A DNA stretch of 17,282 nucleotides from NCBI GenBank assembly GCA_027596035.1, contig JADGJA010000480.1, positions 1-17,282 on the forward strand, given 5' to 3'. The notes under the pieces were generated by a model. It did no database searches, was not told where the DNA came from, and saw nothing but the letters and a program-made list of their open reading frames with translations. The translations under genes were made by a program, and so were the position numbers. Every line of letters begins with the position of its first letter. Positions within the stretch are counted from its first letter, which is position 1. The stretch comes from Thoreauomyces humboldtii (taxonomy: Eukaryota; Chytridiomycota; Chytridiomycetes; Spizellomycetales; Powellomycetaceae). This document shows positions 9,199 through 17,282 of this stretch, piece after piece.

Positions 9199-12100
9199 CT
9201 ACGCTCGCGCAGGTCTATCTAATCTATTTGAGATGGCCGCATTCATGGCGTGCAAGGAAGCATTCCAGCTGGTTGAAAGCTCGCTTTCTACCAAGCCCGC
9301 GAACTTTGAGATCTTTGAAAGAATGATCAAGTCAGCTGCGGGGGGGCTGTAGATGCCCATACATATCGTTCCCCTTACCTCATCAGCTTCCATAGCCCCT
9401 GTCAGCGAGGAACTAGTAACGAGGCCGGCCGCAGCTGCAGGGGTTGCGATCTCTTTGTGGGCTTTTACCCGATCCCGCAACCCCGTGAGAAGGTCATTGG
9501 ATAGGCTGTTCAGCGACTCCAGGCGAGCTGCCACTTCCTGGGATTTTCTGCTCGCCTTGGCTGAAGGGGCAGTTATGCACGCCAAGCCAATGCACAGGTA
9601 ATTGGTGGCCTAAAATATGCGTTCCTTGCAATCAGACTTCTGTCCCGTGAGACCTGCGTACAACCTTAACTTACCTCTAGCAACAAAGTCAGTGACTTGA
9701 GGACGTTGAAAGACATGCTCGTTTGTCGTGGCGCGGCCGCGGAAGCTGTAGAGCGACATAGTCACATGTCAGCGCCATCATTGTTCGGCCCCCGCCGGCA
9801 CATCTCCTCGTTTACCAGTAAGCTCGGAGATCAGATCCCCGACAGGTTTCAGGTCGAGTTGCTCTGGAAGCAAATAGGCCAAGCATCAAGGTCAATGTGC
9901 TAGTTGGCGATACCCGACCAGGCAAACCACGTACCTCCATCAATGGGATCTCGGATGCTCAGCAAAGCGCGCGAGAGGACAATCAGCGATCGCGCTGCAA
10001 CTCTCTCCGCGTCTTCCTGCTCACGTATTCGAATGAGACCTCGGCTATAAAGTGATACCTTCATCTGTAATTTACCTCAGTAGTATTTGTGGTATCCTTA
10101 AGGACTGCTGCGAGTGCATCGTGTTCTTTGCGCCACAATGGCGCACCATCCGTGCATATCCCCCGAAGGATCAAAGGTACCAGTGCATGAATCTTGAGCC
10201 ATTCATCCTTCCAAGAAATATCGTATGAGGACATGTACATGTAAGCCGGTCATCAAGGAAGCGGGCTCACCCTCTTTCGCGGGAAAGCGGATCCGCTGAC
10301 TTGGGTGGCAACCTGGTTGACCTTATCGTTCCGGGCCCAGCTAGCGAGCAGGGTCACATCCCGGTTGTCCGACAGGTGCTCGATGTAATCGTCTAAATGA
10401 AGCAGCAAAGTCAGTCCCAGAAGCAGTGAAAGCCCCGCGTTCTGGCTCAGGATGTACCACTATGTTGCAAGATGTTATCGTCAATGATCTCAAGGTAGTG
10501 CCCCAGGTTGTCTAAAGCTGGAAATCGACGCAGAATCTCCACGCGGTAAAGTTGCCGCTGAGTCACTGCCAGCTGCAGCGAGTTTGTTAACCGTGAACGG
10601 AACTTTGCAAATTCTGGAATCTGGAAAGGCGGATTAGATCAACAAGTGGCCCGTTTTGAGAGGTGATGAGTACTTCGATAACAAACTTTGGAGTAAGTCC
10701 CAAACTTGAAGGCTTGAACAATCATCTCTGGAGTCTAGATGTGGAAGTGTGAGGCACGAGTCCACGGAATTCAAGTCAATACAATTATACTCATCGTACC
10801 TCGCGATCATTGGATCCATATATCGTGAGAGCCTTGACGAGGGCACGCATCGCCGGTTCAGGACAACCGAGGAGCTCCAAGTCGTCCATGAAAAGATAAC
10901 TGGTAAAGGCGTCAGATCAATCCCAGCCCACAGGGTTGTTCGATACATCTACAATACCTTAACGTATCGTTCTGAATCTGCTTAATGTCCAACGTTTTGA
11001 TGATCTCAAGTGGGCGGGTATAGACGCCTGTGAAATTGGTGAGAATCCGTACGGCAGAACAACGGGATCAGCGAATTACGTACCGAGTTCAATGTAAACG
11101 CGGACAAGCAGCAGTGTCATCTGGAAACTGTATTTGCTCTTCGATCGTCCAAACTCGAGAAGGGCAGCTACCTCGCCCAGAATAGTACGCTGAGCTGATG
11201 TTCGGCGAAGGCGTCAGTATTAGCTAGGCCGATGCCTTTTGAGTCTGCACACTTACTTCGATTCTTCGCGAAGACGTCCAAAAGGGTATGTGCGGCAAGA
11301 AGAATAAAATCGTCTCCTGGTTGAAGTTCACGCTCGTCAAGGGAGGATCCTGAACACTAGAGCTGTTAAAGATTGCTTTGAAGGTCCATACGAACCTACA
11401 ACGTCTCACCCAATGGAATTGAGGTCTTATACGCCTCAAGGTAATGGGAGACGCGCTCCTTCGCTTGAGTTTCGGTGAGTTCGTTCTCTGTATAGCGCCG
11501 CATCTTCTCGATGTTCACGATCCTGCGTGTAGCATCTACGGAAACGCTGGATCTTGCAGCCTCCTCGGCCGCCATGAGAAGTTGCCCGAGCGTGCCGGCG
11601 GGGAGATAACCCATATACGCCTTCAGATCGTCGAAGCACGACAAGGCTGAGCCGAAACGGTCTGTGTACGAGGCGATGAGCTCCGCAAGGCGGGTTGCGG
11701 CCAACGTGGCATCGATTTGCTTGGCAGCGAGCAACGCAGACTCCAGTTCCAACTCGGCAAGGAACGGACCGCGCTTCGTATGCTTTCCAGCGCTTCCCTT
11801 TGTCTGTAGCACCGAGATGAAGTTGCGCGCTTGTTCGATCGTGCTTTCTTTGGCTTCGCGGTCTGAGATACCGGCGACTATTTGCGTGATGGCCTGCACA
11901 TAGCTCACGCAGCTCGACCAGTCGTCGGGACTGGCGAGGAGAAGCTCCTTGCTGACCGTCAGCACAGCTTTCCAGGCCTCGGCACGTTTCGCGAGTCCGG
12001 CTATGATGTGTTTTCGATCGGCATCGACTTTGCAAAGTTTGCCCAGATCGCCGTTGATGACCTCGAGAGCTTCCGTGTACTTGCCCTGCGAATCCAAAAT

Positions 12101-12844
12101 CTCGATGTACAGCTGCAGCGCCTCATAGTCCTGCAGTCGACCATCCTGCGCGGCTTTGACGACCATGCGCTCGGCCAGAGTGGTCAGGAGGGTCCGCTGC
12201 GGGCCACCCTGCTTTGCCTGCAGCCACACGGTGACGATGGTCCAGAACAGATAGCGGTTGTTCTGGAATTGCTTCTGGATCTTCATGGAGGCTTGCTGCA
12301 CCTGCTTCCAGTCTCCGGCCCGCACGAGCGCCATGAACCAGTGGTTCGCAATCTCCTCGTTGCGGGGATCCTGCGTGTAGGCGTTGGCATACACTTCGAT
12401 GACCTCCCGCGTCTTCCTGTTGCTCTTGTACACCATCACGATGTACTGAAGGACTGCCTGGTCCGTGGTCTGTGTGGCAGCAACCTCGGCACAGATCTCC
12501 AACGCCTCATCCTCCCGCCCGAGCCGGTCCAGCGCGATGGCTTTGAGAGCCTGGAAGGTGGTGGAAAAGGCAAACGTCGTCGTTGAAATTCGATTGCCGG
12601 GGCCCCTTGAACTCTTAATAACTTTTTCGAGTCTTTTCGTCGTACCTTTACGACCAGAGCATCCGCCGGCTTTTTGAGAGCCTTGTTGCAGAGAGACAGG
12701 GCCTGCTTATTGTTCTGCGAGTCCAATGCCTCTGTTTTTTCGTGGCTTGGTATCAGCGACCGGAAAGGCATTCGGAGCGGGACCCGTTTCTGAAGGCATA
12801 CCATAGATTGGTCTCAACCTGCGCTCCTGATGGATGTCGGACAT
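9199..12844 (-). CDS. MDM20: NatB N-terminal acetyltransferase auxiliary subunit (NAA25/Mdm20-like), 15 exons
   Basis: NatB acetylates N-termini beginning Met-Asp/Glu/Asn/Gln; this subunit is the TPR-like scaffold that anchors catalytic Naa20 to ribosomes. Minus-strand exons: 12844-12802, 12731-12646, 12550-11410, 11349-11257, 11194-11084, 11027-10958, 10899-10800, 10734-10687, 10620-10461, 10392-10271, 10207-10076, 10016-9935, 9863-9816, 9745-9675, 9609-9199. All introns are GT-AG (56-95 nt) and all phases match, giving 905 residues. Family features: RRLRPIYEALDSQNNKQALSL at the N-terminus, ALKAIALDRLGREDEAL, TPR-like helices through exon 3, ELQPGDDFILLAAHTLLDVF, YSFQMTLLLVRVYIELG, LDIKQIQNDTLSYLF, and PEMIVQAFKFGTYSKIPEF. 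Mdm20 proteins are usually about 800-1000 residues, so the length fits. The least certain acceptors are those before exons 11 and 12. It meets the DOPA dioxygenase gene tail to tail, with a 142-bp gap. Confidence 0.87.
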
Positions 12845-12970
12845 TCGACCGAGTTACCAGCTACACTTTCTCTTCAAAAGAGGTACTTGGCTTGGTAGAA
12901 CCGATTCGGTGAACTGATCTTGTATGCTTGACTCCAGAACTTTAAACGGGGGAGGATTTGTGGGAGCGCC

Positions 12971-12987
12971 CGCACAGTCACTGTGCG
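12971..12987. repeat. 17-bp perfect palindrome
   Basis: CGCACAGT-C-ACTGTGCG has two 8-nt arms that are exact reverse complements around one central base. It abuts the GA run. It could be a dimeric transcription-factor site or chance; no known factor is assigned. Confidence 0.6.
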
Positions 12988-13007
12988 AGAGAGAGAGAGA
13001 GAGAGAG
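12987..13007 (+). repeat. (GA)n microsatellite
   Basis: About ten uninterrupted GA units run along the plus strand in the divergent promoter. GA/CT tracts can exclude nucleosomes, and they are also prone to length change by slippage. Confidence 0.9.
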
Positions 13008-13028
13008 CACAACAGCTCTCGTTCATCT

Positions 13029-13083
13029 CTCACATCACCTCACATCTCACATCTCACATCTCTTCTCACATCTCTCCTCACAT
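13029..13083 (+). repeat. Six CTCACAT heptamers in the aconitase leader/promoter
   Basis: Copies start at 13029, 13039, 13046, 13053, 13065 and 13077, separated by 0-5 pyrimidine-rich bases. The tract lies 122-176 bp upstream of the aconitase ATG. A role as a promoter pyrimidine tract or 5' leader element is inferred. Confidence 0.85.
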
Positions 13084-13130
13084 TACTCTCGGGCATCGAT
13101 ATTTTTAAGATACTCTCCCTACACAACATC

Positions 13131-13223
13131 ATGATCCTGATCCGCCTTCTCTCTCATCGCATTCTCAACTTCCCAAGCATTCCGACCCCGCATCTTACAT
13201 CGCCATGGCACCTTGTCGAATGA
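13131..13223 (+). promoter_or_regulatory. Upstream ORF overlapping the aconitase start codon
   Basis: ATG 13131 (A at -3) opens a 30-codon frame ending at TGA 13221-13223, past the aconitase ATG at 13205 and in a different frame. If the transcript begins upstream of 13131, scanning ribosomes would meet it first and aconitase synthesis would be reduced. The transcription start is unknown. Confidence 0.4.
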
Positions 13224-15766
13224 TCGTGAGTCTTTCCTTGCCCTGCTATAGAGCGCATCAGATCGACAGAGCGCTCACACATGCTTTCCCCTTGCAGAAC
13301 GTGCGCCATCCTGCATGCCAATACCTTCGAGGAATACGAGCTCATGCACAATCCTCGGGACCTCGAAGAAACTTCGCGTCCATCTCTCATGACCCTCGAG
13401 TCCCTGACTACTCGCGATTGACAGCGACCCTGGACGAGGTCCGCAAGACCAGACTGCCGGCCGGAAGACCCTTGACCCTTACCGAAAAGATACTGTACTC
13501 GCATCTGGAGCCAAACGATGATACTGCCATCGTGCGGGGCGATTCCTATCTGAAGCTGAATGTGGACCGCGTGGCCATGCAAGGTATCTTGACAGCTGCT
13601 TCCGCACGCTTTCTTGTCTTCTCCATCGCTGATGGCTGCTCCCACTTCTCAGATGCCAGCGCACAGATGGCGCTCTTGCAGTTCATGCTCGCTCGTCGCG
13701 CCACAACGGCTGTACCTTCTTCCATCCATTGTGACCATCTCATCGAAGCGCATCTCGGAGCAGACGAGGACGTCAAGTCGGCCACCGTCACGAACAAGGA
13801 AATCTTTGACTTTCTCCGCACCGCAGCCGAAAAGTACGGCATAAGCTTCTGGGGTCCTGGATCGGGCATCATTCACCAGATTGTGCTCGAGAACTACGCT
13901 GCTCCCGGATCTCTGATGCTCGGGACGGATTCACACACGCCGAACGCTGGAGGCTTGGGGATGCTAGCCATCGGAGTCGGCGGGGCTGATGCCGTCGACG
14001 CCATGGCCGGGATTCCCTGGGAGCTCAAAGCTCCCAAAGTGATGGGCGTGCGCTTGGTGGGCAAGCTCGATGGCTGGACATCACCGAAGGACGTCATCCT
14101 CAAGATCGCAGGACAACTCACCGTCCGAGGCGGTACCAACCACATCATCGAATACTCTGGACCGGGAGCCGAGACGTTGAGCTGTACGGCCATGGCTACC
14201 ATTTGCAACATGGGTGCAGAGGTTGGCGCCACCACCTCGACGTTCCCTTATTCTTCGGCCATGTCCGCATACCTTCGAACCACCGGACGCAGTTCCATCG
14301 CTGATGCGGCAGACGCGGCTGCTCGCCGCGGGTTCCTGAGAGCGGATCACGGCGCTGAGTACGATGAGGTGATCGAACTCGACCTTTCGACCCTGGAGCC
14401 TCACATCAGCGGCCCGTGGTCGCCCGATGCCGCTACGCCCCTGTCGAAGTTTCGGGATCTTGCGATACAGCAGGGTTGGCCTGACAAGATTGAAGTCGGT
14501 CTGATCGGATCATGCACAAACAGCAGCTACGAGGATATGTCTCGAGCGGCAGCGGTTGCAAAGGAAGCATTCGCCAACGGGCTCACGGAAACCAAATCGA
14601 GTTTTCTCATCACTCCAGGATCCGAACAAATCCGTGCCACAATCGAGCGAGATGGGCAAACCGAAGCCCTCTCAGCTGTTGGTGGAGAAGTTCTTGCTAA
14701 CGCATGCGGACCGTGTATAGGGCAATGGAAGAGGCCTGCTTCCAAGGAGCCAAATGCAATCCTGACGTCGTTTAACCGTAACTTCAGATCCCGGAATGAC
14801 GGAAACGCCAATACCATGAACTTTCTGGCCTCTCCTGAGATTGTGACTGCTATGGCTTTTGCTGGTCGGCTTACCTTCAATCCAGTTACGGATCACCTTA
14901 TCACTCCGGAAGGATCAAGATTCAGGTTCTCTCCTCCCAACAAAGACGTTCATGCCCTTCCAAAGCTCGGTTTCATCCCCGGTCGCCGGAACTTGGCACC
15001 TCCCGAGCAGGAGGAACCCAATTCTTCCACCGAAATCGTTGTTTCGCCCTCCTCCACGCGCCTCCAGCTTCTTGACCCATTTCCTGCGTGGACAGGTCAA
15101 GACTTCCAAGACCTCAAGATTCTAGCCAAAGTAGAGGGGAAATGCACCACGGATCACATCTCTGCAGCAGGTCCCTGGCTCGCTTATAAGGGGCATCTTG
15201 ACAACATCTCATCCAACACCCTCATCGGCGCCAAGAACTCATTCACAGGGGCGGTGAATCTGGCCCTCGACGACGGAAGATCGGAACAGAGCGATCAAGG
15301 CACGATCCCTGAGGTGGCCAGGCGGTACAAAGCTCGAAGCACGAAGTGGTGCATCATAGCCGACGCCAACTACGGAGAAGGCTCGGCCCGCGAGCACGCG
15401 GCTCTCCAACCTCGCCATCTCGGCTGCGTGCTCGTCGTCGCCCGGTCCTTTGCTCGCATCCACGAGACCAACCTCAAGAAGCAGGGCATCGTGCCTCTTA
15501 CCTTCCGGGACCCGGACGATTGGAACAGGATCGTTCATCCGGGAGGTGGACAGGCGCTCAGTCTGTCGACTCGCGGTCTGGCGGACAGTTTGAACGATCC
15601 GACTTCGTCTTCGGACGTCGAGCTGCTCGTCACGATGGGAAGTCGCACGGTTGTGATTCCCGTCACGCATTCGTTGTCGTCGGACCAGTGTGGGTGGATC
15701 CGGGCTGGGTCGGCGTTGAACGCTATCGCTCAGGCCCGTGCCGCATCGGAGCTGCCGGTGCGATAG
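13205..15766 (+). CDS. ACO: Mitochondrial aconitate hydratase (aconitase), three exons
   Basis: Exons 13205-13225, 13298-13583 and 13653-15766 give 806 residues. Aconitase interconverts citrate and isocitrate in the TCA cycle using a [4Fe-4S] cluster; fungal Aco2-type paralogues can also act on homocitrate in lysine synthesis. Residues 1-35 are Arg/His/Ala-rich without acids, a likely mitochondrial presequence. Cluster cysteines are present: Cys390 in GSCTNSSYED, Cys454 and Cys457 in ACGPCIGQW. Other hallmarks are VAMQDASAQMALLQFM (joined across intron 2), SIHCDHLIEAH, FWGPGSGIIHQIVLENYA, TDSHTPNAGGLGM, TDHISAAGPWL and ADANYGEGSAREHAAL with the catalytic Ser. Pig aconitase has comparable cysteine spacing. 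The wording VAMQDAS and WKR after the cysteines suggests the Aco2-type branch, which is my recollection, not a tree. Both introns are multiples of three and lack stops, so an intronless 853-residue reading is also open. Confidence 0.94.
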   Translation: MAPCRMIVSLSLPCYRAHQIDRALTHAFPLQNVRHPACQYLRGIRAHAQSSGPRRNFASISHDPRVPDYSRLTATLDEVRKTRLPAGRPLTLTEKILYSHLEPNDDTAIVRGDSYLKLNVDRVAMQGILTAASARFLVFSIADGCSHFSDASAQMALLQFMLARRATTAVPSSIHCDHLIEAHLGADEDVKSATVTNKEIFDFLRTAAEKYGISFWGPGSGIIHQIVLENYAAPGSLMLGTDSHTPNAGGLGMLAIGVGGADAVDAMAGIPWELKAPKVMGVRLVGKLDGWTSPKDVILKIAGQLTVRGGTNHIIEYSGPGAETLSCTAMATICNMGAEVGATTSTFPYSSAMSAYLRTTGRSSIADAADAAARRGFLRADHGAEYDEVIELDLSTLEPHISGPWSPDAATPLSKFRDLAIQQGWPDKIEVGLIGSCTNSSYEDMSRAAAVAKEAFANGLTETKSSFLITPGSEQIRATIERDGQTEALSAVGGEVLANACGPCIGQWKRPASKEPNAILTSFNRNFRSRNDGNANTMNFLASPEIVTAMAFAGRLTFNPVTDHLITPEGSRFRFSPPNKDVHALPKLGFIPGRRNLAPPEQEEPNSSTEIVVSPSSTRLQLLDPFPAWTGQDFQDLKILAKVEGKCTTDHISAAGPWLAYKGHLDNISSNTLIGAKNSFTGAVNLALDDGRSEQSDQGTIPEVARRYKARSTKWCIIADANYGEGSAREHAALQPRHLGCVLVVARSFARIHETNLKKQGIVPLTFRDPDDWNRIVHPGGGQALSLSTRGLADSLNDPTSSSDVELLVTMGSRTVVIPVTHSLSSDQCGWIRAGSALNAIAQARAASELPVR

Positions 15767-16253
15767 AATGCTTGGCACATGCATGATCCCACCGTTTCCA
15801 CCCATTTCGATAGAGTCTCTCTCATCATCGATCTTGTATTCCACTACGTGTACCGCGTTGGGTGGCCTCTGGCTTTTGCAGGCAGTCAGCCGCCTTCCCA
15901 AGGCTGAAACCGCGGTGGTCGGCGCTCTCGAGGTCGCGGAGATGAAAATTGACGGTGGACGAGGGGATCGAAGCGCGCAAAGAAGTGCGTCAGGAAAGGA
16001 AGCGAGAGATGTTCAGCAATCAGTGCTAGATCATGGTAGAGCTTCAGACATTCCATAATGGTGGTCGACACTGGAGCGGTCAAAAATGCGGGATGTGCGA
16101 CTGTTTCGATAGATGTGCGAAGGAGCTTCATTAATGGGCACCATGTTACGCATGTTACGGTATTCCAATTGAGATCTTGGTGGCGATGTAGAAACAATAA
16201 TAAGACATTCATGGAGAAGATTGCAAGCCGTAGATGTTACAAGTTCTTTGCTA
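15767..16253. other. Convergent intergenic region, aconitase / NmrA-like
   Basis: This is 487 bp between two stop codons, presumably 3' UTRs. It contains a tandem 9-nt duplication (CATGTTACG twice, 16142-16159). The open frames here on either strand have no recognisable domain or family resemblance, and I do not call a gene. Confidence 0.5.
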
Positions 16254-17172
16254 TTAGACTAGAAGAATGCAGGAGCACCTCCTCTCTCTCGATAGACAGT
16301 CCGCTGATAAACATCTAACTGCTTGCTTCCTCCATTCTTCAGCGGTCTTCAGTTTGCGACCGAGGAGCTTCGCCAGCGCTGGATCGACCCTCGCAAACTC
16401 CGCATCCTTCATGGCTTTGTACGCGCCCACGAAAAAGTTGGCAAACATAGCGGGAACGCCCTGCCATACCTTCTCCTGGACGAACTCTTCCGGAGTGACG
16501 ACGACATGCTGGATGGGCTTTCCCCATGCCCGCGTAAGGACGGCCGCGATCTCGGACATGTCGTCCGAGGATGCCGCTGTCAGATTCACGTGCTTGGACC
16601 AAGCGTCATCCGAGGCGACGATCTTCGCGTTGGCGATGGCCAGGTCGGACGGCGTCGTCCATGCGACCTTGCCGTCCGGAGGCGTGACGAGCTTGCCGGT
16701 CGCTTTCGCTGAACCCACTCATCTGGTCCAAGGAGGAGGTGTAGAAGCCGTTGCGGAGGGAGACGAACGGAATCCCGGACGCCTCCAGGTCCGTCTCGGT
16801 GGCGGCGTGCTGGGTCCCGAAGGCGACGGCCGAGGTGGGCGAGGCCGCGACCTGAGAGGTGTAATAGAGGACCTTCACGCCAGCCTTCTTGGCTGCATCG
16901 ACGGCGGATTAGTGAAGCCTGCAAGCTTCGTCGCCGAATTTGTCGACAGAGACAATGACGAGCTTGTCGAGGCCTTGGAAAACAGCGGCAAGGGTGGACG
17001 GTTTGGCAAAGTCTGCCTGGCGGACCTGCGCCCCTTGAGACAACAGAGCAGATACCTTGGAGGTGTCCCTGGCCAGAGCAACGATGCGATGGGGCGGCAC
17101 GATTTTCAGAAGCTCGGTGATGATGCTGGACCCTAGTTTGCCTGAGGCGCCTGTGACCCCTATGAGCGACAT
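16254..17172 (-). pseudogene. NmrA-like / quinone-oxidoreductase-like Rossmann protein, frame interrupted
   Basis: The minus-strand ATG at 17172 starts MSLIGVTGASGKLGSSI, a GxxGxxG dinucleotide-binding motif of atypical SDR proteins of the NmrA/QOR2 (NAD(P)H:quinone oxidoreductase 2) type. Further family-like stretches are HRIVALARD, VDAAKKAGVKVLYYTS, FVSLRNGFY and KLVTPPDGKVAWTTPSDLA. Two lesions break the gene. A TAA at 16911-16909 sits in the same frame between EACRLH and SAVDAAKK, where the family continues without a gap. Near 16705-16720 the frame must move by one base, consistent with an extra base in a GGG run (minus strand) after the DQMSG residues. No GT-AG intron removes either lesion without deleting conserved residues. 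Read across both, the product would be about 305 residues, normal for the family, ending at TAA 16256-16254. It could be a young pseudogene, or a real gene with sequence errors. Confidence 0.72.
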
Positions 17173-17282
17173 GCTGACTGCGGTGCGCGGTTTAGTTCAG
17201 CGACGTGTCTTGGAGAAGTGCGGAGTTCCAGCCAGACAGCCGGAGTTCGGGGCGCCCAAATAGCGGGAAAAAAGTCTCGGGG

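Larger units (their letters stand above)
12845..13204. promoter_or_regulatory. Divergent promoter, NAA25 / aconitase, with simple repeats
   Basis: This is 360 bp between divergent start codons. It holds an 11-bp palindrome ACCGATTCGGT (12900-12910, containing CCG-N3-CGG), a 17-bp palindrome (12971-12987), a GA dinucleotide run and six CTCACAT copies. The aconitase side is strongly pyrimidine-rich on the plus strand, as often seen upstream of highly expressed fungal genes, and it contains an upstream ORF. Confidence 0.6.

Noticed and set aside
11882..12586. 234-codon plus-strand frame
   Set aside because: It is antisense to the large NAA25 exon 3, whose translation matches the family; this is a codon-bias shadow.
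15239..15901. 220-codon minus-strand frame
   Set aside because: It is antisense to the aconitase C-terminal domain and has no family resemblance.
16142..16159. Tandem CATGTTACG duplication
   Set aside because: There are only two copies in a 3' gap; probably slippage, with no function suggested.
15886..16212. 108-codon minus-strand frame in the aconitase 3' gap
   Set aside because: It has no recognisable domain and no support from neighbours; treated as chance.
16267..17136. Long open frame (289 codons) on the plus strand
   Set aside because: It is antisense to the NmrA-like gene, has no domain-like pattern, and the opposite strand encodes a recognisable Rossmann protein.
1..17282. tRNA, rRNA, transposon ends, CRISPR arrays, viral remnants or a secondary-metabolite cluster
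   Set aside because: I read the gaps by eye and saw no tRNA B-box arrangement, terminal repeats, regular spacer array, or viral or synthase domains. A covariance-model scan would be needed to exclude small RNAs.

Overview
The window is nuclear DNA from a filamentous or yeast-like fungus, most likely a basidiomycete. The genes are protein-coding, closely spaced and interrupted by short GT-AG introns (about 56-95 nt). The gene families are eukaryotic and fungal: seipin, a Gfd2/YDR514C-type exonuclease, a NatB auxiliary subunit, PMP3 and a fungal mitochondrial aconitase. The basidiomycete placement is inferred from intron density and protein flavour, not from a search. I see no tRNA, rRNA, transposon, CRISPR array or viral element.

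Layout, left to right. (1) 1-1356, +: C-terminal part, or all, of a proline-rich protein with a WH2-like actin-binding motif. (2) 1552-2820, +: five-exon DEDDh exonuclease-like protein of the Gfd2/YDR514C family, with an 18-nt microexon. (3) 3059-5300, -: three-exon seipin with a long disordered cytosolic tail. (4) 5702-7022, +: two-exon S58 (DmpA-like) aminopeptidase, sharing a 401-bp divergent promoter with seipin. (5) 7456-7723, -: two-exon PMP3/UPF0057 membrane proteolipid. (6) 8357-9056, +: three-exon DOPA 4,5-dioxygenase-family protein, divergent from PMP3. (7) 9199-12844, -: 15-exon NAA25/Mdm20-type subunit of N-terminal acetyltransferase B, reconstructed exon by exon as a 905-residue protein. 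(8) 13205-15766, +: three-exon mitochondrial aconitase, divergent from (7) across a repeat-rich 360-bp promoter. (9) 16254-17172, -: NmrA/quinone-oxidoreductase-like Rossmann protein whose frame carries an internal stop and a frameshift, so probably a pseudogene or a sequence error.

The genes form no obvious operon-like pathway. They are housekeeping (NatB, aconitase), lipid-droplet (seipin), membrane/stress (PMP3) and small catabolic or redox enzymes, arranged as divergent and convergent pairs. All gene models were built by hand from splice-site phase and protein-family continuity; no transcript data were available. No clearly new biological system was found. The points most worth a second look are the frame-preserving microexon in the nuclease, the two stop-free introns of 3n length plus an overlapping uORF in the aconitase gene, the lopsided intron density of the NAA25 gene, and the interrupted NmrA-like gene.
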